NCBI RefSeq assembly: GCF_013426205.1
Contig: NC_089425.1
Coordinates: forward strand, 1,240,001 to 1,304,000
DNA length: 64,000 nucleotides
Reading direction: 5' to 3'
From: Metarhizium brunneum
Lineage: Eukaryota > Ascomycota > Sordariomycetes > Hypocreales > Clavicipitaceae
Shown here: piece after piece, positions 44,821 through 54,696 of the stretch
How the letters are laid out: each line of letters opens with the position of its first letter
Numbering within the stretch: position 1 is the stretch's first letter
The notes under the pieces: model-generated
Seen by the model: the letters and a program-made list of their open reading frames with translations, nothing else
Database searches by the model: none
Told to the model about the DNA's origin: nothing
Program-made: the position numbers and the translations under genes

Positions 44821-46295
44821 TCACCTCGTCTCCTCATCCCTCGCTCTTTGTCGTTCTCTTTCCTTGAAAACAACCAACAGCCCCAAATCATAGCAAACCT
44901 TCAAGGAACCAGCACACACAAAACTGACCCAGAACAAGTCATGATTTGCCAAGACGCCGGTGATGAGGGGTCCCAGACTTTGCGCACTCGTCTTGACGAC
45001 ATTGACCAGCCCCATGACTGCGGTCCGCTCAGAGGGCAAGAGGATGGCGGCCAGGAAGGCGGAGCGGGGAGCCACGTCCATGGATTGCGTGCACGCGCGG
45101 AGGGCCAGCAGAGTGAGGGAGAGGGAGACGTTTGAAGGGAGGGGGAGCAGGGCCAGGAAGACGGACGAGGGGAGGTGTGTGAACACCATGGTCTGTGGTC
45201 TTTTGTCAGCTTCGTCTCTCCCGGTGCGGCGTTTCCGGAGCTCACCTTGACGTTTCCGAGGCGTTTGGAAATGGACGAGGCCACGATGACGGAAGCCGCC
45301 GAGATGAGAGACGTGACGAAGAAGATGGAGCCCAGGCGGCCCTCTTCAATGCCGAACCGCGAGCGGAAGTAAAACGTCACCCAGGACCTGCGCCGAATTA
45401 GCAGCCGACGACGAGGTGCAAGCAAATCATACACCAGGGGAAGAACTTACAGCGGCGCGAGGCCGGAGGCAAACGCATCCAGGCCAAACAGCAGACACAG
45501 GGTGGCGGCAATGGCCCTGCTCTCGGCCGTGACGTGCGGCATCAGCGACCTCCACGACCTCCTCTCCGGCGGCGCCTCCCCGGCCGCGGCGAGCAGCGGC
45601 TCCGTCTCCGTCCCCGAGGGCCCCCCCTCCGTCGCGGTCTTGCGCTCGGCCTCGACGGCCCGCGACAGGCCCAGCGTCAGCAGCAGCTTGACGGCGCCCA
45701 GGCCCGCGTACCCCCAGAAGACGAGCCTGTAGGCCTCTCCCGGGTCCCAGCCAGCGCGGACCAGCGCGTGCGTCACCCAGCCGCAGGACACGATGCCAAA
45801 GGCGGTGCCCGCGGTCCCGAGCAGGCTGTACCAGGCGTAGACGTCGCTGCGCTCCTCGCGGGCCGTCAGGTGCGCGACGATGCTCTCCTCGACGGCGCGA
45901 AAGGGCCCGATCTCGTTGCCGCTGGGGGAGATGACGCCCAGGACGGCGGCGGCCAGGAGCACCCAGTAGTTGCGGAAGAGGGCGAAGGCGACGCCGCTGA
46001 GGGCCATGAGGGCGGCGCCCGCGGCGAGCGTGGCCCTGCGGCCGACGCGGTCCGCGGCCAGGGTGAGGAAGAAGCTGATGACCATGTCGCCGGCGAGGGT
46101 GAGCGTCATGAACAGGCCGGACTGGGCGCGGTCGTGGCCCAGCGACTCGAGGTAGCTGACGAGGATGAGGGTCGAGGCGCCGTAGGCGAAGAGGCGCGTG
46201 AAGCGCTGCGCCATGAGGAGCCGGATGTCGGGCGCGCACGAGGCGAGCGTCGCGAGGCCCAGCTCGGCGAGGGCGCGGGAGAGGATGCCCGGCAT
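44821..46295 (-). CDS. Major facilitator superfamily transporter
   Basis: Plasma- or organelle-membrane transporter, substrate unknown. Minus-strand exons 46295-45451, 45387-45246, 45192-44821 give 452 residues. About ten to twelve hydrophobic segments are visible (for example LLAAAVLGVISPSG and SVFLALLPLP). The MFS loop signature between TM2 and TM3 is AADRVGRRATLAAGAALMAL. A central hydrophilic loop (KTATEGGPSGTETEPLLAA) separates the two halves. GC content is very high in exon 1. The intergenic gap to the convergent polymerase gene is only 157 bp. The start MPGILSRALAE is chosen because upstream in-frame codons lack MFS features. Confidence 0.85.
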
Positions 46296-46475
46296 TGTGG
46301 GAGCGGGTTGATGCGGGTGCGAGATGGTTTCATGGCGGGCGGGCGGTTGTATTGTACGGTTGTTGTGTCTTTTATAAGGACGTGTAAGTGAGAAATGTGG
46401 AGCTGTGAAGTAGGTTTTGAGGCTGCTCGGAGGTAGCCCTTCATGTCCGAGATATTTCCGCACCAGTCGTTGGCC

Positions 46476-46697
46476 GGCTGTGACGACTGCGATAATAGTA
46501 GGTAGGTAGGTAGTAGGTAGTATGATTGATTGTGTTGATTTTTCCAAGGTTGGGCAAAAAATAAAAAAACTAAAAATTACATACAACACTGGGTATTCGC
46601 TGGTCGTCACCGACCCAACTACTAATCCAGCGCTCGCTAGGTTATTCAGGGAGATCAGACGGGATCCTAAGTTTTGCTAGCGGCTGTGGTCGTATGT
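46476..46697 (-). repeat. Copy 1 of a duplicated block holding 5S rRNA plus its 3' flank
   Basis: The stretch shares the order gacg.ctgc.ataat, tetranucleotide tract, ttgatttttcca.ggttg.gcaaaaaata, then the 5S sequence with 50791-51002. Identity is high inside the RNA and lower in the flank, where the tetranucleotide differs (taggtagg here, gactgact there). Confidence 0.8.
46579..46697 (-). rRNA. 5S rRNA: 5S ribosomal RNA (copy 1)
   Basis: 119 nt on the minus strand, ACATACGACC...TGTTGTATGT. The ends pair as helix I, and the internal blocks TTAGTAGTTGGGTCGGTGACGACC and GCGAATACC match the conserved 3' half of Pezizomycotina 5S RNA. CAGCCGCTAG and CTAGCGAGCGCTG can pair as helix II. A Pol III T-rich tail (aatttttagtttttttattttttg) follows. 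It differs from copy 2 at three positions only, all transitions. Dispersed 5S genes are the rule in filamentous ascomycetes. A pseudogene cannot be excluded by sequence alone. Confidence 0.92.
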
Positions 46698-47609
46698 ACC
46701 TGATGGTGGTGTAATTACATTTATAACCTTTGTTAGGTAGGAGGTTTTACGCCGCCTTGGGAAGCGTGGTTGTGTCTGCTACTGCGAGTAGTACGTTCGA
46801 TTAAGGTTAAATCTAGTAACAAGGCCCAAAGGATAGCAAAGTTGTCCTGAGGGATTATTTAGTGCCTAGTTACAGACTTACGACAAGTACATGCAGGGCC
46901 AAGTGCTTTATTCCACATGTCTTAAATCACACATAATGGCAAGGGCGAGATAAAGTCGACATCTTCTACCCAGGCACCTTGAGATTTATTCATTACGCAT
47001 CTATACTATTGAATCAAACAAGGACAAAGAAGCGGACTATAGATTCAACGTGTCGGCATGAAATCCATCATCTCATAGTTTCGCAACCAGCTTCGTCTGC
47101 TTCCGACGCTTCCAAACATGGACAAACCCAAAACATAAGTGTACTAGGACGGGCCATCAGCGGATGAATACAATGTAGCCTCGGACAGCAGACACTTTCT
47201 AGTACGGCCGTGGCATGTTCTTTAACACTGATGGCGCAGTATAGCGCGCATCGTCGCATATAGGAAGACGCCGGCGTCAGACGAGCTGGCATTAGGTTCG
47301 ACAGGTAAAGTTACAAGGTGCAACACGTGGTTTCTAATCGATTCTTTTCATTTTCCTGGCACGGGGTATAAAGCTTCAAGGTGCCCGCCTTTGGAGCAGC
47401 ATCAACACTTACCAGAACAATCATAATTAGACTCAAGCACTCAAACACTCAGCATTCAATCATTCAATCATTCCAGCATCCAAGCACTCACACATACACA
47501 CACTCATATTCTCACATACCCATATTCTCAAATTTGCACGCTGAAATATCCAAACGAGCAAAACATCGCGCACGACGCACGATCACATACCACCAACCCA
47601 TCACACATC
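46698..47609. other. Intergenic region with promoter of the small membrane protein
   Basis: No gene was recognised apart from regulatory sequence; a TATA-like tataaag occurs at 47367-47373, and ca/ct-rich 5' UTR sequence follows to 47609. Confidence 0.4.
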
Positions 47610-48029
47610 ATGCGCATCTTTTCCAATATCGCAGCCCTTTGCTGGTGCGCTTACGGGCTTATAGTCATTGATACCACATCAAATGCCCCTCCTTCATTGG
47701 GATTTTTCGCCAAAGTCCGCTACTACCTCTTCCGTCCACGAGTATTCCATTGGTTCGTGCGTTCCACGGCCTACATGACCATAGAGACTGGAATCAGGTG
47801 TCTTGAAGATTGGAGACTACCAAATAAAACAGAAGCCCACCCCATCGTTTTTCTGGTTCTCTATATCTTGGCAGTTCTCTTGTCAACGGTGGAGTTGATT
47901 GCAAAGGGGCCATGTTTCAAGGAAATTGCGAAAGAGGCATGCCTGGATTGGGCCAAAGAAAACGATCCTGACATGTATGCGCTCCTTTGTGCTAGGGACG
48001 CCGAAACGGCAAATCAAACGAAAAATTAA
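47610..48029 (+). CDS. Small membrane protein of unknown function
   Basis: Single exon, 139 residues. The N-terminus (MRIFSNIAALCWCAYGLIVI) is a hydrophobic segment that may be a signal anchor; a second strong segment is IVFLVLYILAVLLSTVELIA at about residues 80-100. The C-terminal ~40 residues are hydrophilic (KEACLDWAKENDPDMYALLC). A well-placed TATA-like element (47367) and a pyrimidine/CA-rich leader favour a real gene. I do not recognise a family. The leader is about 240 bp, longer than usual. Confidence 0.55.
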   Translation: MRIFSNIAALCWCAYGLIVIDTTSNAPPSLGFFAKVRYYLFRPRVFHWFVRSTAYMTIETGIRCLEDWRLPNKTEAHPIVFLVLYILAVLLSTVELIAKGPCFKEIAKEACLDWAKENDPDMYALLCARDAETANQTKN

Positions 48030-49064
48030 TGGCCCCGGATACCATGGGATTATGAGATTAATTTGCGTCGTCGCTGCAAGCCTTGTGGGCATGGCGACTG
48101 TCGCCCTTGCGTGATTTCGGGATATAAGTCGGTAGGTGGAGGAGAGTTGACGCAATATTTCATGGTGGAATCTCGCTGTGAGGATTTAAAGCATCTATGG
48201 ACTACTTTGATAAAGCACCAATTCTATCATTTGGCTCTGTGAATGAAAGCTGTTTCCGCTACTGAGTGTATCTCTACTTCCCAGCCCTCTGTGCTCTTGC
48301 TTTAATGCTCGCTCGGTGTCACACGGGGTTCACCCGGGATCCCTCGCGATGTTCGGCACGGACCGCCCAAAGGCTCCCGTGATGAGTGTTAGTCCTAGAC
48401 GGTGTTGGTCATAATGTTTGGCCGGATATTGGTTACACAACATGGTCACGAGGGAGGTATTGACGCCTTGGGCTCGTAGGAAGCCAACGGTATAAATGGA
48501 AGCCCTTAGGGAGGAAGGATGAGACTGAAACCAAGGCCCTTTGGCACCCTAAGAGATTATCTTGGAATTGAGTCCTTTCTCCAAGCCCTTGTCACACTCG
48601 GCCATAATGGCCTACAAGCTATGGAGAGCAATGAGGTCGATATGGAAATAGACACTAGGCCAGTAGATTATCAAGATATATATTTCGCATCTTGTGAATA
48701 GCATGAAAGTTCTAGGATGTCGTCGCCGCCTTCATAGACGTGTAATCCTGGTTCACCCACATCTGCTGATGTATCGTGATATCCGAAGATGATGATGCTA
48801 AAGATGATAGCGATAACGGCGTTTGGCGTGAAGATGCTAGTTTGTATATTCTATGACCAAGAAACCTGCTCTAAAAAACAAAATGAAATTATCCAACCAC
48901 ACATCTGAGGAATCCCAACAACAACATCCCCCATCTATATAAACGATGACCACACTGTAACATTCTGTCGCTTGAGCCCAATACAATTGTCCAACCCACA
49001 CCAAGCGAATACTAGTCAGAACCAATCGCCACCATTGACTCAAGTCAAAAACCAATCCAATCCT
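48030..49064. other. Intergenic with possible diverged relative of the inverted-repeat element
   Basis: 48432-48600 shares short ordered blocks with the right arm of the 32.3-32.9 kb element (gttacaca, tcacgag, tataaat, aaaccaagg.cctttg, cccttgtcacac). No gene was recognised. Confidence 0.3.
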
Positions 49065-49688
49065 TCAATGAAGGACTTTGTACCATCCAACACAGCCAAC
49101 CAAATCACCATTCAGGGTAGTCACGTCGTCTCCGAGCGTATCCCAGACATCTGCAGTGTCGACCTTGGAGTTCTCCCGAGAAGTATTTCCAGCGTTCTCC
49201 AAACTGCTACGTTCCCATGTCAAGGACCAAGACAGAGCGAGAGGAATTGCAGAAGCACCATACGGGGTTTCGTAGACACTAAGTGCAAGAGAGCAGCAAT
49301 ATAAAAGTATGACAATGAAAAAGACGAACAGAAAGGATAGCCATATTTTGAAGGGGCTGCTCGGGCCGTTTCGGGCTTCAACATCGCCTGTACTGATCAG
49401 ACGCGCAACAGCCAACTCCAGCCAAGGTCTCTGGTGAGGACTAGTCTGAACATGAGGATTTCGTCATGTGAGCTGGGAGAGGGTCCAAGGGATTGTCTTT
49501 GGAGTGATCGTGAGCCGCAAGAGTTTTTTCGGTAAGCCCAAGTGCACGTAGGTTTTCGTTGAGATAGCCATGACGATCATCTATCAAATGAACCGAAAAG
49601 ACCTAAAATTTCAATAAGTGTTGGGAGGATATTCTTCAGTATGCAGTGGACCAGAAGGAAAGAGTGATGGTTATACTAACAAGACACG

Positions 49689-49708
49689 ATGGATTGCAAG
49701 AGGGGTCC
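49689..49708. repeat. 20-bp direct repeat, copy 1
   Basis: atggattgcaagaggggtcc, identical to 49824-49843, 135 bp apart, in the middle of the broken minus-strand gene. On the minus strand both read GPLLQSI in one frame. Confidence 0.85.
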
Positions 49709-49823
49709 GTCGGTACTTCTGGCCCAACTGCTAGAGGGCGACTGATGCGTATAGAGCCCGGATGAGGATGATAATGGCCCCAAAGGCACGAGACGAGGAA
49801 GGCTGAATGGACCCGAAGGTCCA

Positions 49824-49843
49824 ATGGATTGCAAGAGGGGTCC
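49824..49843. repeat. 20-bp direct repeat, copy 2
   Basis: Second exact copy of the 20-mer at 49689-49708. Confidence 0.85.
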
Positions 49844-50790
49844 CTGGCTGGACCAAGGCGAGGGTACCAGGGTTGTCGCGGAACCGTCCGTCATCCCGAC
49901 TGGAAAGGCTTACCGGTGTCCTCCTTCTGGCACATTGCCGGCCAAAGTGTCAAACACAAACCTCCGAAAAGGTTCATGTTCCATCGCAATATGCAAAGCC
50001 CTAAAAAGGGCCTGCAATTGCTCCGGCGTGAACACAATGACCGCCGCTGTGGCCATAAGGAGAATCCCGATAAATGCCCGCCAGAAGGTCGGAAGGGATT
50101 CCAATGCCGTATTAAACATCTATTGCACGGTGACATTAGCAGGGATGACTATATCAGACGGATGTAGCAGAGAGGAAAACAAAAAGTTGCAACACTTACT
50201 ATCTGAATTTTTTTTGAAAAAAAAAAAAAAAAAGCGCTGCGTTTCCAGAAAAAAATTGTAGGATATTGGAGGGGCCGGCAAAGAGAAAAGGAAAAGAAAA
50301 GAAGCAAAAGAGAAATCGAGCAATATTTCTTGAAAAGGTGCCTTGCCGCTATCCTCGTTCTTGCCATTTGGAACTTGGATTGCAAGCTTTGAACGTGCAG
50401 TTCTGTAAAAGCAGGCAGGTGCGGCCCTCAGGCTGTGATATCGGAGCTGCCAAGGGAAAGTTACAAACATGCTTGGTACTGGCCAACACGAATCACACCG
50501 GTTTTCTACGCCAATCTGCCCATGTGTACATAATGACATTTAAAAATTGTCACTCAAGTCAAAGACACGCTTCCCACCTGTCTACCTTGTCCTGCGACCA
50601 GAACCAGCTGATAGAAGCAAGAGAAAGATTTGTTCAGCATCGGTCTGGAATTGGGCCATGTTCAACCGTCAAGTCGAGTGTAAAACCTTGCCAGAATTAT
50701 CAAAACGTTTGGACGGACAAGTGAATTTCTCCTTTTTTGGACGAACAGGATAAGTTCTCAGAGATGGAAAGTAGTTCTCCATTCATTCAT

Positions 50791-51002
50791 GGCTGCGACG
50801 CCTGCAATAATCGTGTGACTGACTGACTGACTGTCTTGATTTTTCCACGGTTGAGCAAAAAATAATAAATAACTAAAAAAATTACATACAACACTAGGTA
50901 TTCGCTGGTCGTCACCGACCCAACTACTAATCCAGCGCTCGCTAGGTTATTCAGGGAGATCAGACGGGATCCTAAGCTTTGCTAGCGGCTATGGTCGTAT
51001 GT
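50791..51002 (-). repeat. Copy 2 of the duplicated 5S block
   Basis: Partner of 46476-46697, same orientation; see that entry for the shared order of blocks. Confidence 0.8.
50884..51002 (-). rRNA. 5S rRNA: 5S ribosomal RNA (copy 2)
   Basis: 119 nt on the minus strand, with the same conserved 5S blocks and helix I ends as copy 1, three transitions apart from it. It is followed by a T-rich Pol III terminator region (aatttttttagttatttattattttttgc). Its 5' start ACATACGACCATAG agrees exactly with the start of Neurospora-type 5S RNA, which copy 1 (ACCACAG) does not. Confidence 0.93.
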
Positions 51003-53299
51003 GGAAGACAAGGCAGTTTATCCTGCCTATGAATCACAGCTATGAGCTCGACACGAGTCAAATAACGTTGGGATGAGGTATTGAGCATGTTGGGGATTTG
51101 GAAAACGGCGACGAATGAGAGGATTGGTAATGTCCTGACATGGAACGGTCATGGGGATGGAGTTGGCAGTAATTGGTCCGCAGTGGTCTTGGCTAATTCT
51201 AAGAGACAACGAATACTCTGCCTCCCACTATCGACCGGCCGCAGCGAATGCATTGTCTTTCCTAGTCCTAGTCGAAATTCTACCACAAAAAGGCACTCTT
51301 GGCCGGTGCTGGCTCTGCTGAGGTAGTGAACAAGAAGAGCTCTTTTCGCCTTCTCTAGACCGGATTTTCATCATCGGCTTCCCGCAAGCTCTGGTGACGG
51401 TCGTATAGGGTAAGAGCTTGACCAGTTTGCCTTGTATCTGCGCAACGGCCATGTGGGAAATCCTGGGCATCAAGTTCAACTTCAGAGTCGGAAACAGAAA
51501 ATGAGATTATGGCTCGGCAGATTGATGTTTTTGGTGACCAGTAGGCGTCACAAGTTTACATGTGCAACAAGTCCTCAACCAGATCAGGTCTCTGGTTACC
51601 ACGCATCATCAAGAGTCCAACGAGGTTAACTGGATGGGACCGCTTTGTCCCCGAATAAACTAGCTCCAGCGAACAAGTCTCTCAACATCAGTTTAGCGAC
51701 GCACAGTCCCTATAGTCTGACAGGTGCATCTGCCCTTATATGCGGAAGCGCTCCACCGAGCTGAAGAGGCTTCATCACCCAGTTTAACTTGTTGACAGCA
51801 AAGCCACATCTTGTACAGTCATCAAACTCTGTGCTGTCGGAGGGCTCCCCTGAACAAGTCAATGCTAAACGAGGAATTGGTGCTCATGGAAATTGGCTCA
51901 ATGGAAACTAGACAACAGTTGATATGTAATAGCAATATGTTGCCCGAAGAGCTTGTCCACGCTCGACCCGGGCCCAGCAGCAAATTGTGCTGTTGAAGCA
52001 AACACGAAATACGATGGCGGACAAAGGCAGAAGTTAGCCTGCTGCCTCGGCTGGGCGTAATTTCCCATTGTCCAAAAAAGGGGAACGTCTCTACGCCAAA
52101 TCACATTGGTCCGAATGTCAAAAAGGCACAAACCACCGCGGGCAACATAACGTCTTGACTTTTCAATCTTCTCCACAATTCGCATCAGCTCGCCGCTTGG
52201 TGACCCTCCATCAACCAAGTGCCCCTGCATTCGAGGTAAGGCTGACCCGGCAGTCGCCAGGTTTCGATTGCCTCTCTGGAACAGGGCAGACTGGCCGTCA
52301 GGGCTGAGACGGAGTCGCGCAGGCGAGAGGGACGAGCGGTATCCAACTCGGCTGGAAACATGGACGTCCACGGAGGACTATTGCATATACATATGGCATA
52401 CCAACGTACAATGCCCACCTGCTGACCGTGGCTGTCAAACACGAGGCCATGTATGCGAATGCCATGGCTCAAAGGATCGACTAGCCTCCAGACCAATTTC
52501 CACTACTTCGCCACGGGGAAGAAGTAATAATAGCAGTCTTGAAGCACAGCACCGTTCCCGGCACAGCATTACCGGGAATGGCCCTTGAGCAAAGCCCCGG
52601 TATAGAGTGCGGCTGGAAAACCTGGCGTCGAGCTAGGCGTGGCATGGCTTGCACCGCAATATCGCCAACCGAGCACACTGACTACGTGTGGTGCCTGCTT
52701 TGGCCCTGTCCGGGGTAAAAACACGCCGTGTTTCCAAGTAGTTTGTGAGGATGGCTGTTCGACTTACACGCTTTGTTAGGGCGGCGGCCTCGTCAAGGAC
52801 AAGCTGGGGTTGTGCAAGTCATGGCTCATGCTCCGTAGATGGAAATATCCACCGCTAGGCTGATCCTGTTTTTCCCTTCTTCCGGGAGTAAACTCTGAGC
52901 CGACACGCCCCGTGTATTTGGCAGTTTGGGTGCAAAAATGACAAACACCGAGGATATATCAAGACACCGCCACGTCCCGTCAAGAGGAATACCACACCCC
53001 TCCACGGACGATGCCATCTAGTGATTTCCGCTTCGGACCCCCGAGCCAAGTTTCCGGTACGCCATAGCCTGTCTAGCACGGCAGAGGCAGAGGCAGAGGC
53101 AGACACGCTGGCAGTCCAAACGGCGGACCCCATGGTGTTGAGCTGCTCCCGGCCCGGACCCCTATATAAAGTCCGTCTTCCCCCCGCAACGACGACAGCT
53201 CCCCCTTTTTCTTTCCTCCTACCCTATAATACTTAACACCATCCTCTCTCCCATAATTGCTTGCGGGCTCCGTCGCCAAGATCCCCCCAACCCACCACG
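51003..53299. other. 2.3-kb region without recognisable genes
   Basis: Frames up to about 157 codons occur (for example 51898-52371 minus) but have no signal, domain or splice support. Near the right end lie a (gcagag)n tract at about 53084-53105 and a TATA box for the next gene. Confidence 0.4.
53163..53170 (+). promoter_or_regulatory. TATA box of the GPI-protein gene
   Basis: tatataaa 130 bp before the ATG at 53300, followed by a pyrimidine-rich leader (ctcccccttttt...), typical of highly expressed fungal genes. Confidence 0.6.
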
Positions 53300-53806
53300 A
53301 TGCAGACCAAGACCGTCCTCGCCGCCCTCGCCGGCACCGCCTTCGCGGCCAACCTCCAGCCCCGTCAGACTGATCTCGGCGCGGCCACCCAGTGCCTCGA
53401 CCTCCTCAAGACGATTCCAACCCCGCCCCCCGACCTGGTCAAGGAGTGGACGACCAACCCCCCCAAGGACTACTGCTCCATCTCCATCCCCGCCAGCCTC
53501 AGCAAGGACTGGTCCAGCTACACCTCGTCGGCCTCGTCCTGGGTCAAAGCCCACTCCAGCGACCTGGCCAAGTGCCCCGGCGCCGGGCAGGTCACGGCCA
53601 AGGGCCCCCTCGACTGCAAGGCCGGCAGCGGCAGCGCCACCCAGGCCACTGCCACCAGCGGCTCTGCCACCGGATCTGCCACCGGGTCTGCCACCGGGTC
53701 TGCCGCCGGCGCCAGCCAGACTACCAAGACTGGAGCTGCTTCCCGCGAGACCGGTATGGCCTTTGCTGCCGTTGCCGCTGCCGGCTTCGCCCTGGCTGCC
53801 TTGTAA
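53300..53806 (+). CDS. GPI-anchored secreted protein, DUF7735-like
   Basis: Single exon, 168 residues. A signal peptide (MQTKTVLAALAGTAFAA) leads into a domain with two cysteines early (QCLDLL, DYCSIS) and two later (KCPGAG, LDCKAG), containing IPTPPPDLVKEW and SWVKAHSSDLAKC, the pattern I associate with fungal DUF7735. A Ser/Thr/Gly/Ala linker follows with four GSATGSA-type repeats, then a hydrophobic end (GMAFAAVAAAGFALAAL) suited to GPI-anchor attachment. A cell-wall or surface role is likely; biochemical function is unknown. Strong bias for C-ending codons suggests high expression. Confidence 0.88.
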   Translation: MQTKTVLAALAGTAFAANLQPRQTDLGAATQCLDLLKTIPTPPPDLVKEWTTNPPKDYCSISIPASLSKDWSSYTSSASSWVKAHSSDLAKCPGAGQVTAKGPLDCKAGSGSATQATATSGSATGSATGSATGSAAGASQTTKTGAASRETGMAFAAVAAAGFALAAL

Positions 53807-54696
53807 AACGGGGATGGAAAGATGATCAGCGGGGATGGGGCGTGGCAGCGGGTGACTGAGAGGATGGCGTTGTATTTTCCGGTTATGGGTACTGTATTTT
53901 ATGCCCAGTATGTAAATATAAGAAGGGGAGCGTGGTAGGGGGGCTGAATTTACCGTCTTGTCGGGATATCGGAGAGTTTCTGATGCACTTGATCACTTGG
54001 TGAGCGCTGAACAATGGGACAGGATTTGAGAATCAGTTGTACTAGTGCTAGTGACCTGACGGGTTATCAATGTATCAAATGCGGTATCAAGTGATAATAA
54101 AGGCGGGGTATTGTATTTCGTCTTCTAAATCACAGGGACAGCAGCTGTTTTGCGCACTGGCCAAGCTTCAATTTCGTCATGCTGTAAGCGAATAACGCGT
54201 CAACGGGCCTTGCCACCTAAGAAACATTTAATAAATGCATTAATGAGAGCTAGACGTCTCCCTAGGTGGATAACAAGTGTAATCAAGTAGCCATTACAAG
54301 ACACGTGCAAGTAGAGAAGGATCTGTTCTAGGATCCTGTTGGGCTAAACACTCTCAAGCTGTAGTCTGCTTCACGGCCAATCGCTCACTTGTCAACCAAC
54401 GCCTCGAACGAGGGCATCCTTTTGGAGCCAGCGGAATAGGAGTCGTGAACAAGCATCGACTCGGGTACTCTCAACCAAACTATGGTGTATGAGCCCATCA
54501 TCTTTCCCTTGCGTTGCAATACATCATCACACACGCTGGCACCTTGCTGGAATTGTCCGTTTTAACTTGTTGCATTACGTTGAATCATCCCATGCCACCA
54601 CAGCGGGCACACCAGGACTCTATTGACCTTTTTCTGCCACTGCATCTAACAAAAAGAAATTCATACGATCATTTCGCCTATTTGAACCCCTCCTTT
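53807..54696. other. Convergent intergenic region
   Basis: 890 bp between two convergent genes; AT-rich to 54300. No gene was recognised. Confidence 0.4.

Larger units (their letters stand above)
49065..50119 (-). pseudogene. Probable gene or gene remnant with membrane segments, broken frame
   Basis: Three protein-like minus-strand stretches in order. (a) 50119-49914 reads MFNTALESLPTFWRAF, a hydrophobic segment, and ends at CACCG|gtaagc. (b) 49602-49441 follows an ...attttag acceptor and reads VFSVHLIDDRHGYLNENL, then RALGLTEKTLAAHD, ending at a TAG. (c) 49460-49065 reads PWLELAVARLISTGDVEARN, then a strong transmembrane segment (FKIWLSFLFVFFIVILLYCC), to a TGA. (b) and (c) join only if one base is skipped near 49465, so a frameshift is likely. 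(a) to (b) does not keep phase with the obvious splice sites. Either a decayed gene or an exon structure I could not solve. No family recognised. Confidence 0.42.

Noticed and set aside
45427..46391. Long open frames (up to 285 codons) overlapping the MFS transporter on both strands
   Set aside because: Very high GC removes stops in all frames; only the transporter frame shows membrane segments and the MFS signature.
48519..48701. 60-codon plus-strand frame
   Set aside because: Short, no domain, and overlaps the possible repeat remnant.
51898..52371. 157-codon open frame on the minus strand
   Set aside because: Composition like chance translation, no hydrophobic or domain pattern, no splice-supported extension, overlapping frames equally open.
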